DNA of 39,783 bases, taken from NCBI GenBank assembly GCA_023300545.1, contig JALZVT010000158.1, forward strand, positions 1-39,783, in the 5' to 3' direction. The stretch is from Pseudomonadales bacterium (GTDB lineage: Bacteria > Pseudomonadota > Gammaproteobacteria > Pseudomonadales > Azotimanducaceae). This document shows, piece after piece, positions 8,910 through 20,015 of this stretch. The number at the start of each line of letters is the position of its first letter. The first letter of the stretch is position 1. The notes beneath the pieces are model-generated. The model was given only the letters and a program-made list of their open reading frames with translations, had not been told where the DNA came from and made no database searches. Made by a program: the position numbers and the translations under genes.

Positions 8910-11114
8910 TCAATTGATTCTCGAAGGCGGACAGCCGCCTTCTGCGAGCATGTACTCGCCGACGCTCAGCTGCGTTTCGGCTTTGACGAACATTCTAACT
9001 TCAATGTCTTCGACCGAATGTTCGAGGTGAACGTCAAAGTACCCGACGGGATCAATGGTCACTTCTTTCTCAGCGAAAACTGCGTGTGTAACTGTGCCCT
9101 TGGAAGAGACAACATCGAGTCGGGCACCGGTTGAATTGGCCATTGAGCCCTTGATGCGCAGGCAATGGCGGCCTGCTTCCAGAGCGGTGTACGGGCCGTA
9201 AAAAAGAAACCCTCGACGATCGTTCGTTTGAAACAGATCGCCTGTACGTGCTCCAACCTGTGAAAATACTCGGGTTCGCTCGTGCCGGGATGACAAGCAC
9301 TGCTCTCTAGGGCAAAGAGTCTCGAGTTCGTGATCCAGCGCTACAAGGGTGAAATGGTCGGTGGTCTGTACTTTGAAGCCACCCATACCTTGAAAGGCCT
9401 TGGCAGACTTCTCAGCCAACTCATCATAGCGCGTTGCAAACGGCCATTGATGAGCTGCCCATAGCGTGTCTATGTGTGGTATCACCACTATTTCCGCGAC
9501 GCCTTGCTCAAGAGTCGCACTAACATCCCTGACGAAATTTTCGTTTGCTTGACCGTGCAGAAACTGTTTAAGCACTGGTGGCCAATGTTGGCGTGCTGAT
9601 TGGAAATTTTTGTCACCACCAATGTTGAATGCGACAAACCCTAAGCGAGAGGCGGCGTAATTAATAAGCATGTCATTACGCCACGGTAGAAAAACAACTT
9701 TTGAATCAGGCGGAATCAAAATTTTTAGAGGTTCCACGGCTTCAGCTTCCATGAGCAAAAACTGGCTTCTGTAGGAGCGATGTGTGCTCCACAACGTCGA
9801 CAGATTCGGGATCGCTGTAACCACTATAATACCGCTAAGTGCCCATCCAACGCGCTGTTGCCAACCTCTTGCCGCACCGATAGCTCCCAAGAGTAGGAGC
9901 CAGGCACCCAAGGCACCGAGCGCTGTCCATCGGTAACTTGCGCGCATGTTGTTGAAGCCGGGCACCTTGGTGGATAATAATTCGGTGCCGGTCGCCATGA
10001 TTGCGTGCTCGGCAGCCATGCCTCTCTCTGTAACGCCTGGTGGCTTCGTCGAATAGTATTTGAGTGATGGTCCTAGGCTCAGATAGAAACCGAATAGTAG
10101 AATCAAAAAGGGCGCTAGCGTTCGGGTAAGCGATTTGTGTTGCCACGTCATTACAGAGGTGATCGCCGCTGACAGCAGGAGTGGGAGGAGAAAGGTGGTC
10201 TGCCAAACCGAAGCATCCCCAAACTGCTCCACGCTGGTTCGATGTACGCTAAGTCCTAGTAAGTCTGGAAGCCAATGGACTCCTTTTGTTGGTGCCAACA
10301 GGAACGCGATGTCGACGCCCCAGCCGCGAAAAAAATTTACGGACGAAGGCGGAAAGCTGAACTGACCGGAGTAGCTCGCATAAAGCCCGTAGCTGCCCCC
10401 GAAGCAGACGGCTAAGCTGATACCACTCTTTAGGCCGAATGAAAGGCGGTGCGTTCGATCAATCGAAAAGAAATAGCCAATAGCGAAAATGCCAGCTCCG
10501 CAGGCAAACATCATAAAGGTGTAGCCATCCATGAACACAGCAACAAGACAGGCTAGTGCGAGTTGGAGGGCGGCGTACAACCAAGATCGACCTTGAGCGC
10601 TACAAGCCTCGAATGTGTGTTCGGCGCACAGTAAGTAAGCGGGCAATAAGGCGATTCCTACGCTTAACATAGAGTATCTGGCGTGACCCACGACAACAGG
10701 CAGGCACAGCCAACCTACGGCCAAGATTGCGCCAGAAACAATGCCTGTACCGCGGCGGCGAGCGAGTAGAAAGGCGCCGGCGAACGCCACAGTAAGCCAG
10801 CACGCGACGACCATAGAGTACGCGTCGGCCGGGTGCATCCCCATCCGTATGAACAAGCTTATTGGCCAGGCGCCGGCAAGCCCGAAAGAGATGGCGGCCG
10901 GTTCAGGAGCTCCCATATTTAGGGCGTAGATAGAGAAAATGGATTGATTAGCGAACGACTGGCTGAAGCCGGTTAGCCAGACTGCCTGGCCCATGGTTGG
11001 CATGGCAAGATAGGGTATCGCACCATTAAGAAATACGCCGAACGCGCAAGCTGCGACGACGACAATCGATGGGGTAAGTCGGCCTCGAGGAGGAATAATG
11101 GGGCTATCTTTCAA
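8910..11114 (-). CDS. large polytopic membrane protein, unknown, possibly GT-C-like
   Basis: I do not recognise a named family with confidence. The 734-residue protein has about ten or more hydrophobic segments in residues 15-440 (for example IVVVAACAFGVFLNGAIPYL near 17 and LLLSAAITSVM further on), followed by a soluble, periplasm-like C-terminal part of about 290 residues that contains PLKILIPPDSKVVFLPWRND and four Cys in the last 120 residues. This layout is common to GT-C glycosyltransferases and YfhO-like proteins, which use polyprenol-phosphate sugars outside the membrane. The only upstream start is TTG 11114, since a TAA codon lies directly before it. It is 16 bases after the methyltransferase stop, so probably co-translated with it. 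The GT2 gene further upstream may supply its donor; that is inference. Confidence 0.7.
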   Translation of the reverse strand: MKDSPIIPPRGRLTPSIVVVAACAFGVFLNGAIPYLAMPTMGQAVWLTGFSQSFANQSIFSIYALNMGAPEPAAISFGLAGAWPISLFIRMGMHPADAYSMVVACWLTVAFAGAFLLARRRGTGIVSGAILAVGWLCLPVVVGHARYSMLSVGIALLPAYLLCAEHTFEACSAQGRSWLYAALQLALACLVAVFMDGYTFMMFACGAGIFAIGYFFSIDRTHRLSFGLKSGISLAVCFGGSYGLYASYSGQFSFPPSSVNFFRGWGVDIAFLLAPTKGVHWLPDLLGLSVHRTSVEQFGDASVWQTTFLLPLLLSAAITSVMTWQHKSLTRTLAPFLILLFGFYLSLGPSLKYYSTKPPGVTERGMAAEHAIMATGTELLSTKVPGFNNMRASYRWTALGALGAWLLLLGAIGAARGWQQRVGWALSGIIVVTAIPNLSTLWSTHRSYRSQFLLMEAEAVEPLKILIPPDSKVVFLPWRNDMLINYAASRLGFVAFNIGGDKNFQSARQHWPPVLKQFLHGQANENFVRDVSATLEQGVAEIVVIPHIDTLWAAHQWPFATRYDELAEKSAKAFQGMGGFKVQTTDHFTLVALDHELETLCPREQCLSSRHERTRVFSQVGARTGDLFQTNDRRGFLFYGPYTALEAGRHCLRIKGSMANSTGARLDVVSSKGTVTHAVFAEKEVTIDPVGYFDVHLEHSVEDIEVRMFVKAETQLSVGEYMLAEGGCPPSRIN

Positions 11115-11130
11115 TTACAAAACATTGCCG

Positions 11131-11760
11131 CTAACGCGCGCATAACAGCATAGTCCACGGCAGTGGGCTCTCTATACGCTGTACCTCAAAGTGAGAGCCA
11201 ACGAGCTCTACGAATGCTGCTCTGGACCAGTTTTGTATATGGCCAGGAGTATTGCCAAAATCGGACCAATATTTACCGCGTGCCATGTTGAGCACGCTCC
11301 AAATTGGTTCTCGAGGAACGCTGATGATTAGGTGCTGCTCAGTAATCTTTTTTAGCGCCTCAAGCCCAGCGACTGGGTCTTCGAGATGCTCCAATACTTC
11401 GCAGCAAACAACTAGATTTGCGGAGTCCTGAGGGTGCGCCAAATCATAAATGCTACGGACCGTAAATAGATGATCAGGTAAATTTCGGCTTCGTGCATTT
11501 TCTCTGGCGATCTCGATCACTTCTGTGGAGAAATCGGAGCCGCGAACGTCGATGCCTTGCTCCTGCCATTCCATGGCCAAGAAGCCTTCGCCGCAGCCCA
11601 CTTCATGAATTGATGTTGGGGCGCATTGCTCAACCAGAGTCTCAAGACTCGAGTGAAACCCATGCATGAGCTTGCGGGCAATGGGGTTTTTCGTGCCGTA
11701 CTTGTCGTAGGTGTTGCCTACTACGATCCCATCTTCAATTCTTCCCTGTGAGACCTTCAC
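11131..11760 (-). CDS. class I SAM-dependent methyltransferase
   Basis: Small 209-residue Rossmann-fold methyltransferase. SAM motif I is HEVGCGEGF (about 52-60), the acidic residue after strand 2 lies in VRGSDFS (about 72-78), and LVVCCEVLEHLEDP is the motif IV/post-I region typical of Methyltransf_11/UbiG-like enzymes. The substrate cannot be read from sequence; the setting suggests a sugar or lipid-linked sugar. The GTG start at 11760 has a strong ribosome site, AAGGAGAGG, at 11763-11771. It sits between the GT2 and the polytopic protein on the same strand and looks like the middle gene of a three-gene unit. Confidence 0.85.
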   Translation of the reverse strand: MKVSQGRIEDGIVVGNTYDKYGTKNPIARKLMHGFHSSLETLVEQCAPTSIHEVGCGEGFLAMEWQEQGIDVRGSDFSTEVIEIARENARSRNLPDHLFTVRSIYDLAHPQDSANLVVCCEVLEHLEDPVAGLEALKKITEQHLIISVPREPIWSVLNMARGKYWSDFGNTPGHIQNWSRAAFVELVGSHFEVQRIESPLPWTMLLCAR

Positions 11761-11811
11761 GTCCTCTCCTTAACGTTAACGGTTGTAACTCCGCGCATGC
11801 CGTCTGGCTTT

Positions 11812-12762
11812 CTACGGTTTGTTCTCTTGGTCAGATGATCCATTGACGTTGGCTCTAATTTCTTCAAGTAGCCTTCGGTTTGCTGCCAGTAGGTCAGTGA
11901 CAAAAGCAATTAGCATGGTTTGAACGCCTGCTCCCAGCAGCAGAGCAGACAGAATTAGAGACTGCACATGTCCATCGCCTTCTCCTACTATGTAAAACCA
12001 TAGAAACCTTAAGCCGATAAGCAAACCAATACTGAAAAGAACGGCACTAATAATGGCGAAAAAGCGGAATGGCCGATAAACCACAAATATCCGAACGATG
12101 GTGAGTATGGATCTTTGCAAGTAAGAGGGGATGCTCTTAACTAGTCGGGATGGTCGCAGATCTTCATTTACTCGAATTGGAACTGAAGATATGGACATAT
12201 TCTTTTGTCCGGCTTGAATGATGGTCTCTAAAGTATAGGTGTAATCGTTGAACACCATTAGTTTGCGAGCGGCTTTCGCAGATATCGCACGGAAACCGCT
12301 CGGGGCATCTGGAATGTCTGTGCGACTTGCGATTCGAACAACCCAGCTGCCTAGTTTTTGCAGCGCCTTTTTTAAGGGGGAGAAGTGTTCAATGGTCTGT
12401 ATGGGGCGAGCGCCGACCACGATATCTGATACGCCCTCGACAATGGGCGCTACGAGCTTGGGTATGTCATCCGCATTGTACTGATTGTCGGCATCGGTGT
12501 TGACGATTACATCAGCACCGTTGAGTAAGCAAGTTTCAAGTCCGGTCATGAAACCTTGCGCGAGACCTTGATTGCTTGTGTGTGATACGACGTGGTCCAC
12601 GCCGTGGGCCCGAGCGACTTCTACCGTTCGGTCAACGCAGCCATCATCAATGATCAGCCATTCCACGATGTCGAACCCAGGAACGCTCCGCGGGAGTGCG
12701 TCAAGTGCAACTGCTAGAGTTTGCTCTTCGTTAAAGCAGGGGATTTGGATGATCAGTTTCAA
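11812..12762 (-). CDS. GT2 glycosyltransferase, polyprenol-phosphate sugar synthase type
   Basis: GT-A fold glycosyltransferase of the dolichol-phosphate-mannose synthase/bactoprenol glucosyltransferase group, expected to move a sugar from a nucleotide donor to a lipid phosphate on the cytoplasmic face. Seen: IQIPCFNEEQTL at the N-terminus, IIDDGCVDRT (Asp39-Asp40), the metal-binding TDADNQY (Asp90-Ala-Asp92), SGFRA, and two C-terminal membrane segments (about 220-245 and 255-280) ending in DLLAANRRLLEEI. TTG 12762 is chosen because family members begin MKLIIQIPC and GGAT lies upstream; the frame extends four codons to TTG 12774. First gene of the minus-strand unit with the methyltransferase and polytopic protein; divergent from the next GT4 across 235 bases without recognisable features. 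Confidence 0.87.
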   Translation of the reverse strand: MKLIIQIPCFNEEQTLAVALDALPRSVPGFDIVEWLIIDDGCVDRTVEVARAHGVDHVVSHTSNQGLAQGFMTGLETCLLNGADVIVNTDADNQYNADDIPKLVAPIVEGVSDIVVGARPIQTIEHFSPLKKALQKLGSWVVRIASRTDIPDAPSGFRAISAKAARKLMVFNDYTYTLETIIQAGQKNMSISSVPIRVNEDLRPSRLVKSIPSYLQRSILTIVRIFVVYRPFRFFAIISAVLFSIGLLIGLRFLWFYIVGEGDGHVQSLILSALLLGAGVQTMLIAFVTDLLAANRRLLEEIRANVNGSSDQENKP

Positions 12763-12997
12763 AAACAGATCCAATTATTACGGCCGGGCGGATCGTATGC
12801 TGGCGTTCACTGCAAGTCCAGTGGTACTTCAAACTCCCAGATTACTCTATGAAGGAAGACGCTCGTCCCATTCTATTGATGCTGGTTCTATGTCTAAATT
12901 GCCGAAGAATAGTCCGGGCAGGGAGTGTCGATCTTGCGGTTGCCGTGCGAGACTGCCGGAGGAATCTTAGTGGGGCTCTCGAGAGCTAATCCTTATT

Positions 12998-14142
12998 GTG
13001 CGCGTAATCTTATCTATTGATGCTCTGCATTTTCCGTTAACCGGTATCGGCTGGTATGCTCTCGAATTAGCCAACGGGATGCGCGATCACCCAGAAATTG
13101 AGTCTTTGTTGTTGACTGATGGTCGACGTTTTCCAATTTCGATGCCGGACGTTTCTTGGCAAGGAGCTGGTGTACTTGGTGGTGGTAGTGAAAGGGATCG
13201 AGTGGCGCGTCTTCGTGGGGCGATGTTGCCAATTCTAAAGACCTTGCGTGGAGTGAGGGCCCCGCTGCAGGCGTGGCAGTGCCGCAAGGGTCTTGAACAG
13301 GCGCGCGACTACGTTTGCCACGGGCCCAATTACTTGGTGCCACGAACCGCACCGAAGCGATTGAATACTGCGACAATTCACGACCTCTCGATCCGTCGCT
13401 TTCCACAGTGGCATCCTGCGCGACGAGTGGCTTTCATGAATGCGCAGATACCAAAGACGATTGCGCATTGCGAGCGATTTGTAGTGTCTTCTCAAGCCGT
13501 AGCCCACGAACTCTCTGAAGAGTTCGGCCTTGCACCAGAGCGAATTTCTGTGGTGCCGTTAGGCGTACGGACAATTTTTAGCAAGCACGTTGAGCCTGGA
13601 GATGAGGCTTGTTTGAACGCTGCCGGCGTTGCTCAGGGGCGCTACTTTCTGTTCGTCAACGGGTCTGATCCGCGAAAAAACCTCGACGCAACATTGCTGG
13701 CTTTTCGGGCATACAGGCGAGAAGTCGCAGCTGACATGCAACTCTTGGTCACCGCACCGCCTGCTGCGATGGCAGAACTCACGAAGGCTTTGAGCTCCCA
13801 AGATGGTGTTGTTCTTCTGTCTTATCCTGATGACGCTGGACTGGCTAGTCTCTATCGGGGCGCAGCTGGATTGCTTTACCCATCCGTTTACGAAGGCTTT
13901 GGCCTGCCTGTGATCGAGGCGCTCGCGAGCGGAACTCCGGTGCTGATCTCTCGAGCGGAGACCTTGCTTGAGTTGGCCGATTTGCCGGGAGTTGTTGTCG
14001 CTGATGTTAGTGACGCTGACGCATTTGGCCAAGGTCTGCTGGAATTATGTACAGCGGATATGACAATTAACGCTTTGGCTGGGGCAGGTGCGGTTGGAGA
14101 GCGATTTTCGTGGAGACACTGTGTAGACAGGACGATTGCTAG

Positions 14143-14161
<19 letters not shown>
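12998..14161 (+). CDS. GT4 family glycosyltransferase
   Basis: A 387-residue GT-B enzyme. It begins VILSIDALHFPLTGIGWYALEL, the N-terminal glycine-rich loop common in mannosyl- and rhamnosyltransferases, continues with NTATIHDLSIRRFPQW and has the C-terminal donor domain with FLFVNGSDPRKN (about 212) and YPSVYEGFGLPVIEAL (about 288-303), containing the EX7E pair. Start GTG 12998, with GAGAG at 12981-12985 as a weak ribosome site. It is transcribed alone on the plus strand between two minus-strand units, and its last 19 bases overlap the end of rmd on the other strand. Linkage and donor are unknown; GDP-D-rhamnose or GDP-mannose are likely from context. Confidence 0.86.
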
Positions 14162-16165
<2,004 letters not shown>

Positions 16166-16175
16166 CTAGGCTGCT

Positions 16176-17441
16176 GTGCTGATCGCGAGCGCACTATACC
16201 GAAGGTTTGGTGAGTTTTGTTACTTCCCAGAGACCTCTCAGGTCGATCTTGATGTGACCTTATCGTCGGTCTCAGGTAGATTCCAGCCTGTGCAATTTCT
16301 ATACGATCGAATTGATGTGAACTCGGCGCTTTTAGTAGGCGCCTTTGTTGCTGTGCTGTTGCTCAGTTCTCAGAGTGCCTCGAGCATGCTGTCTTACTTG
16401 CTTTGCTTGGCGATGTTGGTTCGCTTCCAGGACTGGCGCGACATTGTGCACTGTCCAATGGTGTGGCCGGTTTTGGCTATATTGTTGTACTTGCCTCTAA
16501 CCAGTTTTTGGTCGGATGCGTTTTCCTGGCGGGGCCTCTTTTCTCAGCTTGTTCGAGCCCTACTCACTTTTTCTTTTGTAGTGGCCTTTGCAGAGTGTCA
16601 GTTGCGCGGCGTTTTGCAGAAGTGGCTGTTTGTTGCTTTGGCGGGGGCGGGCTCGGGCGTCGCTCTGCTATGTATTGTCCTGTTCTATATTGATCCACCG
16701 CACGATGGCCGTTTGAACGGGCTTGGGCAGTTAGATACTCAGGTGGTCGCTGGCTTGGTTTTCTCGTTCGCTACACTGGCTGTCTTGCATACGGCATTTT
16801 CTGGGCGCTCCCAATCACTTTGGTTGACGATTGTGTTGCTGACGCCGCTAGTGACGGCTGTCTGGCTGACCGGCTCCCGGAATGCGCTGATGTCGCTGGT
16901 ATTAGGCACTGTGGTGCTTGTTGCTGCGCACAGCCAACCGACGGTGAAGCGCTTCCTGTGGACTGTGTTGCCGATATTTGTTGCGGTTGTGGTCGGCGTT
17001 GGGCTGGCCTGGTCGTATCCAGAACTACGAGAGTTGGTATTCCCCCGAGGTGACAGTTTCAGACTGCTAATTTGGGAGCAAACGTGGTTGCGGCTTCAGG
17101 ACTCGCCCTGGATCGGGATGGGAATACTCTCATCAGATGACATTCAGATGGGGGATATTCGCTTCCATCACCCACACAACCTTTACCTCTCAGTCGTTTT
17201 TCAAGGAGGGCTGGTTGGGCTGGCGTTATTCGGTTGGTTGTTGCTGAGGGTGTTGCGCGAGTTTCGGCTGGCGTACCAGCACAATGACGTTAAATTCGCT
17301 CTTGCGGTGCTGGGGCTTGCATTACCTGCTTATGCACTCGATGGGCATGAGCTGTTAGATAAGATTGGCGATACCTGGTTTTTGATCTGGCTACCCGTGG
17401 CTATCGCTTTAGGCATGCGTTGGCATAGCGTTTATAGGTAG
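16176..17441 (+). CDS. O-antigen ligase-like polytopic membrane protein (WaaL/Wzy_C family)
   Basis: Inner-membrane protein of 421 residues with about ten or more hydrophobic segments. Near residue 331 it has HHPHNLYLSVVFQGGLVGLALF, the Wzy_C-type motif with the conserved periplasmic His (His334 is the best candidate) used in O-antigen ligation. Arg/Asn in WLTGSRNALMSL is also typical. Because export here is by an ABC transporter, a Wzy polymerase is not needed, so a ligase joining the polymer to lipid A-core is the better reading; homology alone cannot separate the two. GTG 16176 has AGG at 16168-16170, but the first 50 residues are poorly conserved-looking and a later GTG (for example 16290) is possible. 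Transcribed divergently from gmd and alone. Confidence 0.8.
   Translation: MLIASALYRRFGEFCYFPETSQVDLDVTLSSVSGRFQPVQFLYDRIDVNSALLVGAFVAVLLLSSQSASSMLSYLLCLAMLVRFQDWRDIVHCPMVWPVLAILLYLPLTSFWSDAFSWRGLFSQLVRALLTFSFVVAFAECQLRGVLQKWLFVALAGAGSGVALLCIVLFYIDPPHDGRLNGLGQLDTQVVAGLVFSFATLAVLHTAFSGRSQSLWLTIVLLTPLVTAVWLTGSRNALMSLVLGTVVLVAAHSQPTVKRFLWTVLPIFVAVVVGVGLAWSYPELRELVFPRGDSFRLLIWEQTWLRLQDSPWIGMGILSSDDIQMGDIRFHHPHNLYLSVVFQGGLVGLALFGWLLLRVLREFRLAYQHNDVKFALAVLGLALPAYALDGHELLDKIGDTWFLIWLPVAIALGMRWHSVYR
16193..16198 (-). promoter_or_regulatory. candidate -10 element upstream of gmd
   Basis: Minus-strand TTCGGTATAGTGCG lies about 94 bases before the gmd start and inside the first codons of the divergent ligase gene. 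The same 14 bases occur upstream of glyQS. No good -35 hexamer is seen. Confidence 0.28.
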
Positions 17442-17447
17442 CATGAC

Positions 17448-17468
17448 CTAGTGGTTGCGGCCCGCTAG
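17448..17468. terminator. weak hairpin between convergent genes
   Basis: CTAGTGG and CCGCTAG pair over seven bases, one a G-T pair, around a seven-base loop. It lies in the 34-base gap between two convergent genes. There is no T-run on either side, so it is at most a weak bidirectional terminator. Confidence 0.22.
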
Positions 17469-17475
17469 TATTGGC

Positions 17476-18588
17476 TTAGCGTACAGCGGCCTTGAACGCG
17501 TTAAGTGTCAGCTCGGCGCAGTGCTTCCAGCTGTAATGGTTGGCTATAAGTTTAGCGTTCGCCGCAAGCTTCTCGCGATGGGAGGTATCTGTACAAAGGC
17601 GATGAATCGCGCCTGCGATTGACTCTACGTCTTCTGGGTCGACGTATTCGCCAGCCGTACCCGCCACCTCTGGCATAGACGCCGTGCTTGACGTCAAGGC
17701 TGGTTTTCCGAGTTTGATGCCTTCAGCGATGGGAATGCCAAAGCCTTCGTGAAGTGATGGCAGTGCCACGAAATCTGCGCAGCGGAAAATTAGCGCCTTT
17801 TCTGATTCGGTGATGTTCTGATAAAGATGAACATGTTTGGCCATGCGTTTTATTGTGCTCAGCGTTTGTTCATTGTGCCAACCCCCTCCAGAGATCAATA
17901 CCAGCTGATGGGGGATCCGATCCGCGGCTTTGAGGGTCTCGTAGGCGGCAAGTAGACGATCGACATTTTTTCTGGGCTCCAGGCTGCCGGAAAATACGAA
18001 ATAGGGTGCCTTTGGGAGTTTGGGGTGAAGATCTGCTGGGTTTGCGGAGTCATGTTCGTGCAACGAGCTGCTTAATAATATTACTTTGGCTTTTGCTGCG
18101 TATTGCGGGAAGTATTTGCAGATATCGTTGTACACAGACATCGAAGACGAGAGCACGGTATCTGCATTAGCGAGAGAGCGTGGCGTTAGCAGGCGCTCGA
18201 GCAACAGTCCGCTGCGACGCATTGTTCCGGGGCAGCTTTTGAATACGAGGTCGTGGATAGAGAGTACTGCGGGCATTGAAGCCGGTAGCCCAAGTGGGAG
18301 TTGATGTCGTGGTGACCAAAATAGGTCGCAGCGATCTTTGACCGCCCAGCGCGAAAAGTGCCACTGACAATAGGCTGTTGAAACGAGCGAGCCAGTTAGC
18401 GTGCCTGAGCGAAACGTCGTGGTCTGTGCTGATCCGTCGATTTCAACCGGAATGGGTATAGGGCGGTCGGAGTAGAGAAACCAATGGTGCTGTTCTAGAG
18501 TTTGCATAGCGTGCAAGAGGTCTCGGAGGTAGGTGCCGATTCCATTCCAAGGGGTTGCGAGCGGTCGTGCATCGACAGCTATTCGCAA
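17476..18588 (-). CDS. GT4 family glycosyltransferase
   Basis: A 370-residue GT-B glycosyltransferase. It starts RIAVDARPLATPWNGIGTYLRDLL, has VLSIHDLVFK and LLSSSLHEH in the N-terminal half, FSGSLEPRKNVDRLL (about 222) at the start of the donor domain, and LPSLHEGFGIPIAEGIKLG (about 285-303) with the EX7E pair. Similar proteins in D-rhamnan and mannan clusters (WbpX, WbpY) are mannosyl- or rhamnosyltransferases, but I cannot assign which. The only start is TTG 18588 with a weak upstream AGG. It follows the WbpZ-like gene by 23 bases on the same strand, so they probably form one transcript. Confidence 0.85.
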   Translation of the reverse strand: MRIAVDARPLATPWNGIGTYLRDLLHAMQTLEQHHWFLYSDRPIPIPVEIDGSAQTTTFRSGTLTGSLVSTAYCQWHFSRWAVKDRCDLFWSPRHQLPLGLPASMPAVLSIHDLVFKSCPGTMRRSGLLLERLLTPRSLANADTVLSSSMSVYNDICKYFPQYAAKAKVILLSSSLHEHDSANPADLHPKLPKAPYFVFSGSLEPRKNVDRLLAAYETLKAADRIPHQLVLISGGGWHNEQTLSTIKRMAKHVHLYQNITESEKALIFRCADFVALPSLHEGFGIPIAEGIKLGKPALTSSTASMPEVAGTAGEYVDPEDVESIAGAIHRLCTDTSHREKLAANAKLIANHYSWKHCAELTLNAFKAAVR

Positions 18589-18611
18589 GGGCCTGGCGTT
18601 GTCCGAAGTTT

Positions 18612-19805
18612 TTATAGTGATTTACGAGTCGGGGCGTATGACTCACTCGTTCTTCGCTTGGTCAGCTCTATTGCAGGCTTGACCGCGGTTACCTCAAGGC
18701 CGAGCAGCTCTTGATAGACCGAAACGTAGCGTGCACCCATTAGTTCGCCCGTGAATAGCGACGCGTAGCGTTGCCGGGCCTGACGCCCAAATAGTGCTGC
18801 CATTTCTGGGTTCGCAACGATCTTTTCCATAGCCTTGCGCAGTTGCGCCGCGGAGCCGGGAGCGACCACGTAGCCAGTCTTTCCATCAATGTTGACATGG
18901 GAGGTGCCGGATCCGACTTCAGTAGAAATGAGTGGCTTGGCGTACATTGCGCCTTCTAAAAGTGTGACTCCAAACGCCTCTGAACGCAGATACGAAGGGA
19001 AGACGACGCCACGGCAGAGCTCGAACAAGGTTACTTTGGTCGCGTCGTCTACGTAGCCTGCGAAAATAACGTTTTTAAGTCCCTGTTTTTTCGCCTGCGC
19101 TTGTAATTCTTTCTCGGTGGGACCTGAGCCAACAATCACGACGTTGTAAGGGGCGTTTGCCATCGCGTCGAGCAGAATGTGTAGCCCCTTGTAATAGCGT
19201 AGTACGCCGACAAAAAGAAAGAACTTGTTGCCGTAGGTGTTCTCTACTCGAGTTTTGTCCTCGTCGGTTGGAATCGGATATGAATCTTCGTTTAAGCCAA
19301 TTGGCACGATCTCGACCTTCTTCGAGAACTTGCTAAGTACATCGCTCGTGGCAAAGTAGTTAGGTGATGTGCAGACAATGCGATCGACAGACGACAGGAA
19401 CTGGTTCATCACCGGGCTGTATAGCTTGCCAAGCTTGCGTTGGCGAACGATGTCGGAATGGTAGGTCAATACTGTTGGCTTTTGGACCTTGGCCGCGAAG
19501 TGCAGGAAGTCGGCAAAGGGCCAGGGAAAGTGGTAGTGAACGACATCCGCCCAGTCGACGAGGCGTTTGAACATCGGCAGTGCGTGGCGAGACATGCTGC
19601 AAGATGCCAATTCGAAATCAAGTATCGCTCGATAGACCGGACCTTCTGGACGGCGAACAACCTTTGGTTCCGGATTTGGACTCAGACAAAAGACACGGCT
19701 CTCCACGCCATGAACCTGTGAGTTCAGACAGATTTGTCGTATTACCTCTTCCAGGCCGCCCTGAGAGTCAGGGAAGTAGGTGCGGTATACATGCAGTATG
19801 CGCAA
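18612..19805 (-). CDS. wbpZ: GT4 glycosyltransferase, WbpZ/WbdB-like
   Basis: A 397-residue GT4 enzyme that I recognise as close to WbpZ (P. aeruginosa common antigen) and WbdB (E. coli O8/O9): RILHVYRTYFPDSQGGLEEVIRQ at the start, VVHYHFPWPFADFLHF, VLTYHSDIVRQRKLGKLY, CTSPNYFATSD, KFFLFVGVLRYYKGLHILLDA and FPSYLRSEAFGVTLLEGAMY. Those enzymes add early mannose or D-rhamnose residues to the lipid-linked primer. The frame runs upstream to TTG 19925, but the extra 40 residues do not look conserved. TTG 19805 gives the family start and has GAGG at 19817-19820. It is divergent from manC. The assignment to the family is firm; the exact sugar is inferred from Gmd and Rmd in the cluster. Confidence 0.85.
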   Translation of the reverse strand: MRILHVYRTYFPDSQGGLEEVIRQICLNSQVHGVESRVFCLSPNPEPKVVRRPEGPVYRAILDFELASCSMSRHALPMFKRLVDWADVVHYHFPWPFADFLHFAAKVQKPTVLTYHSDIVRQRKLGKLYSPVMNQFLSSVDRIVCTSPNYFATSDVLSKFSKKVEIVPIGLNEDSYPIPTDEDKTRVENTYGNKFFLFVGVLRYYKGLHILLDAMANAPYNVVIVGSGPTEKELQAQAKKQGLKNVIFAGYVDDATKVTLFELCRGVVFPSYLRSEAFGVTLLEGAMYAKPLISTEVGSGTSHVNIDGKTGYVVAPGSAAQLRKAMEKIVANPEMAALFGRQARQRYASLFTGELMGARYVSVYQELLGLEVTAVKPAIELTKRRTSESYAPTRKSL

Positions 19806-20015
19806 AGGTCGTCTAACCTCAGAAAACGGATTATTTACGTTGTCGACAGGGGGCGTTGGCTTAGTGCATGCCTCTATCCCCAGCGCGTTGTCAGTCAATG
19901 ATATGTGACACACCGAGCGATACAACCAATACTAGACGACCGAGCGAGAAGAACCATTGGGGATATGCGTTCGGTGCGGAAAAAACAACTATAACCGCCT
20001 ATAAAGGCCAGAAAG

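Noticed and set aside
12572-12970. 132-codon plus-strand frame between the two divergent glycosyltransferases
   Set aside because: Its first two thirds lie antisense to the GT2 gene and the rest resembles random coding; no family match or ribosome site.
16176-17441. Wzy polymerase reading of the Wzy_C-type protein
   Set aside because: Not excluded by homology, but an ABC-exported polymer is built in the cytoplasm and needs a ligase rather than Wzy, and no Wzx or Wzz is present.
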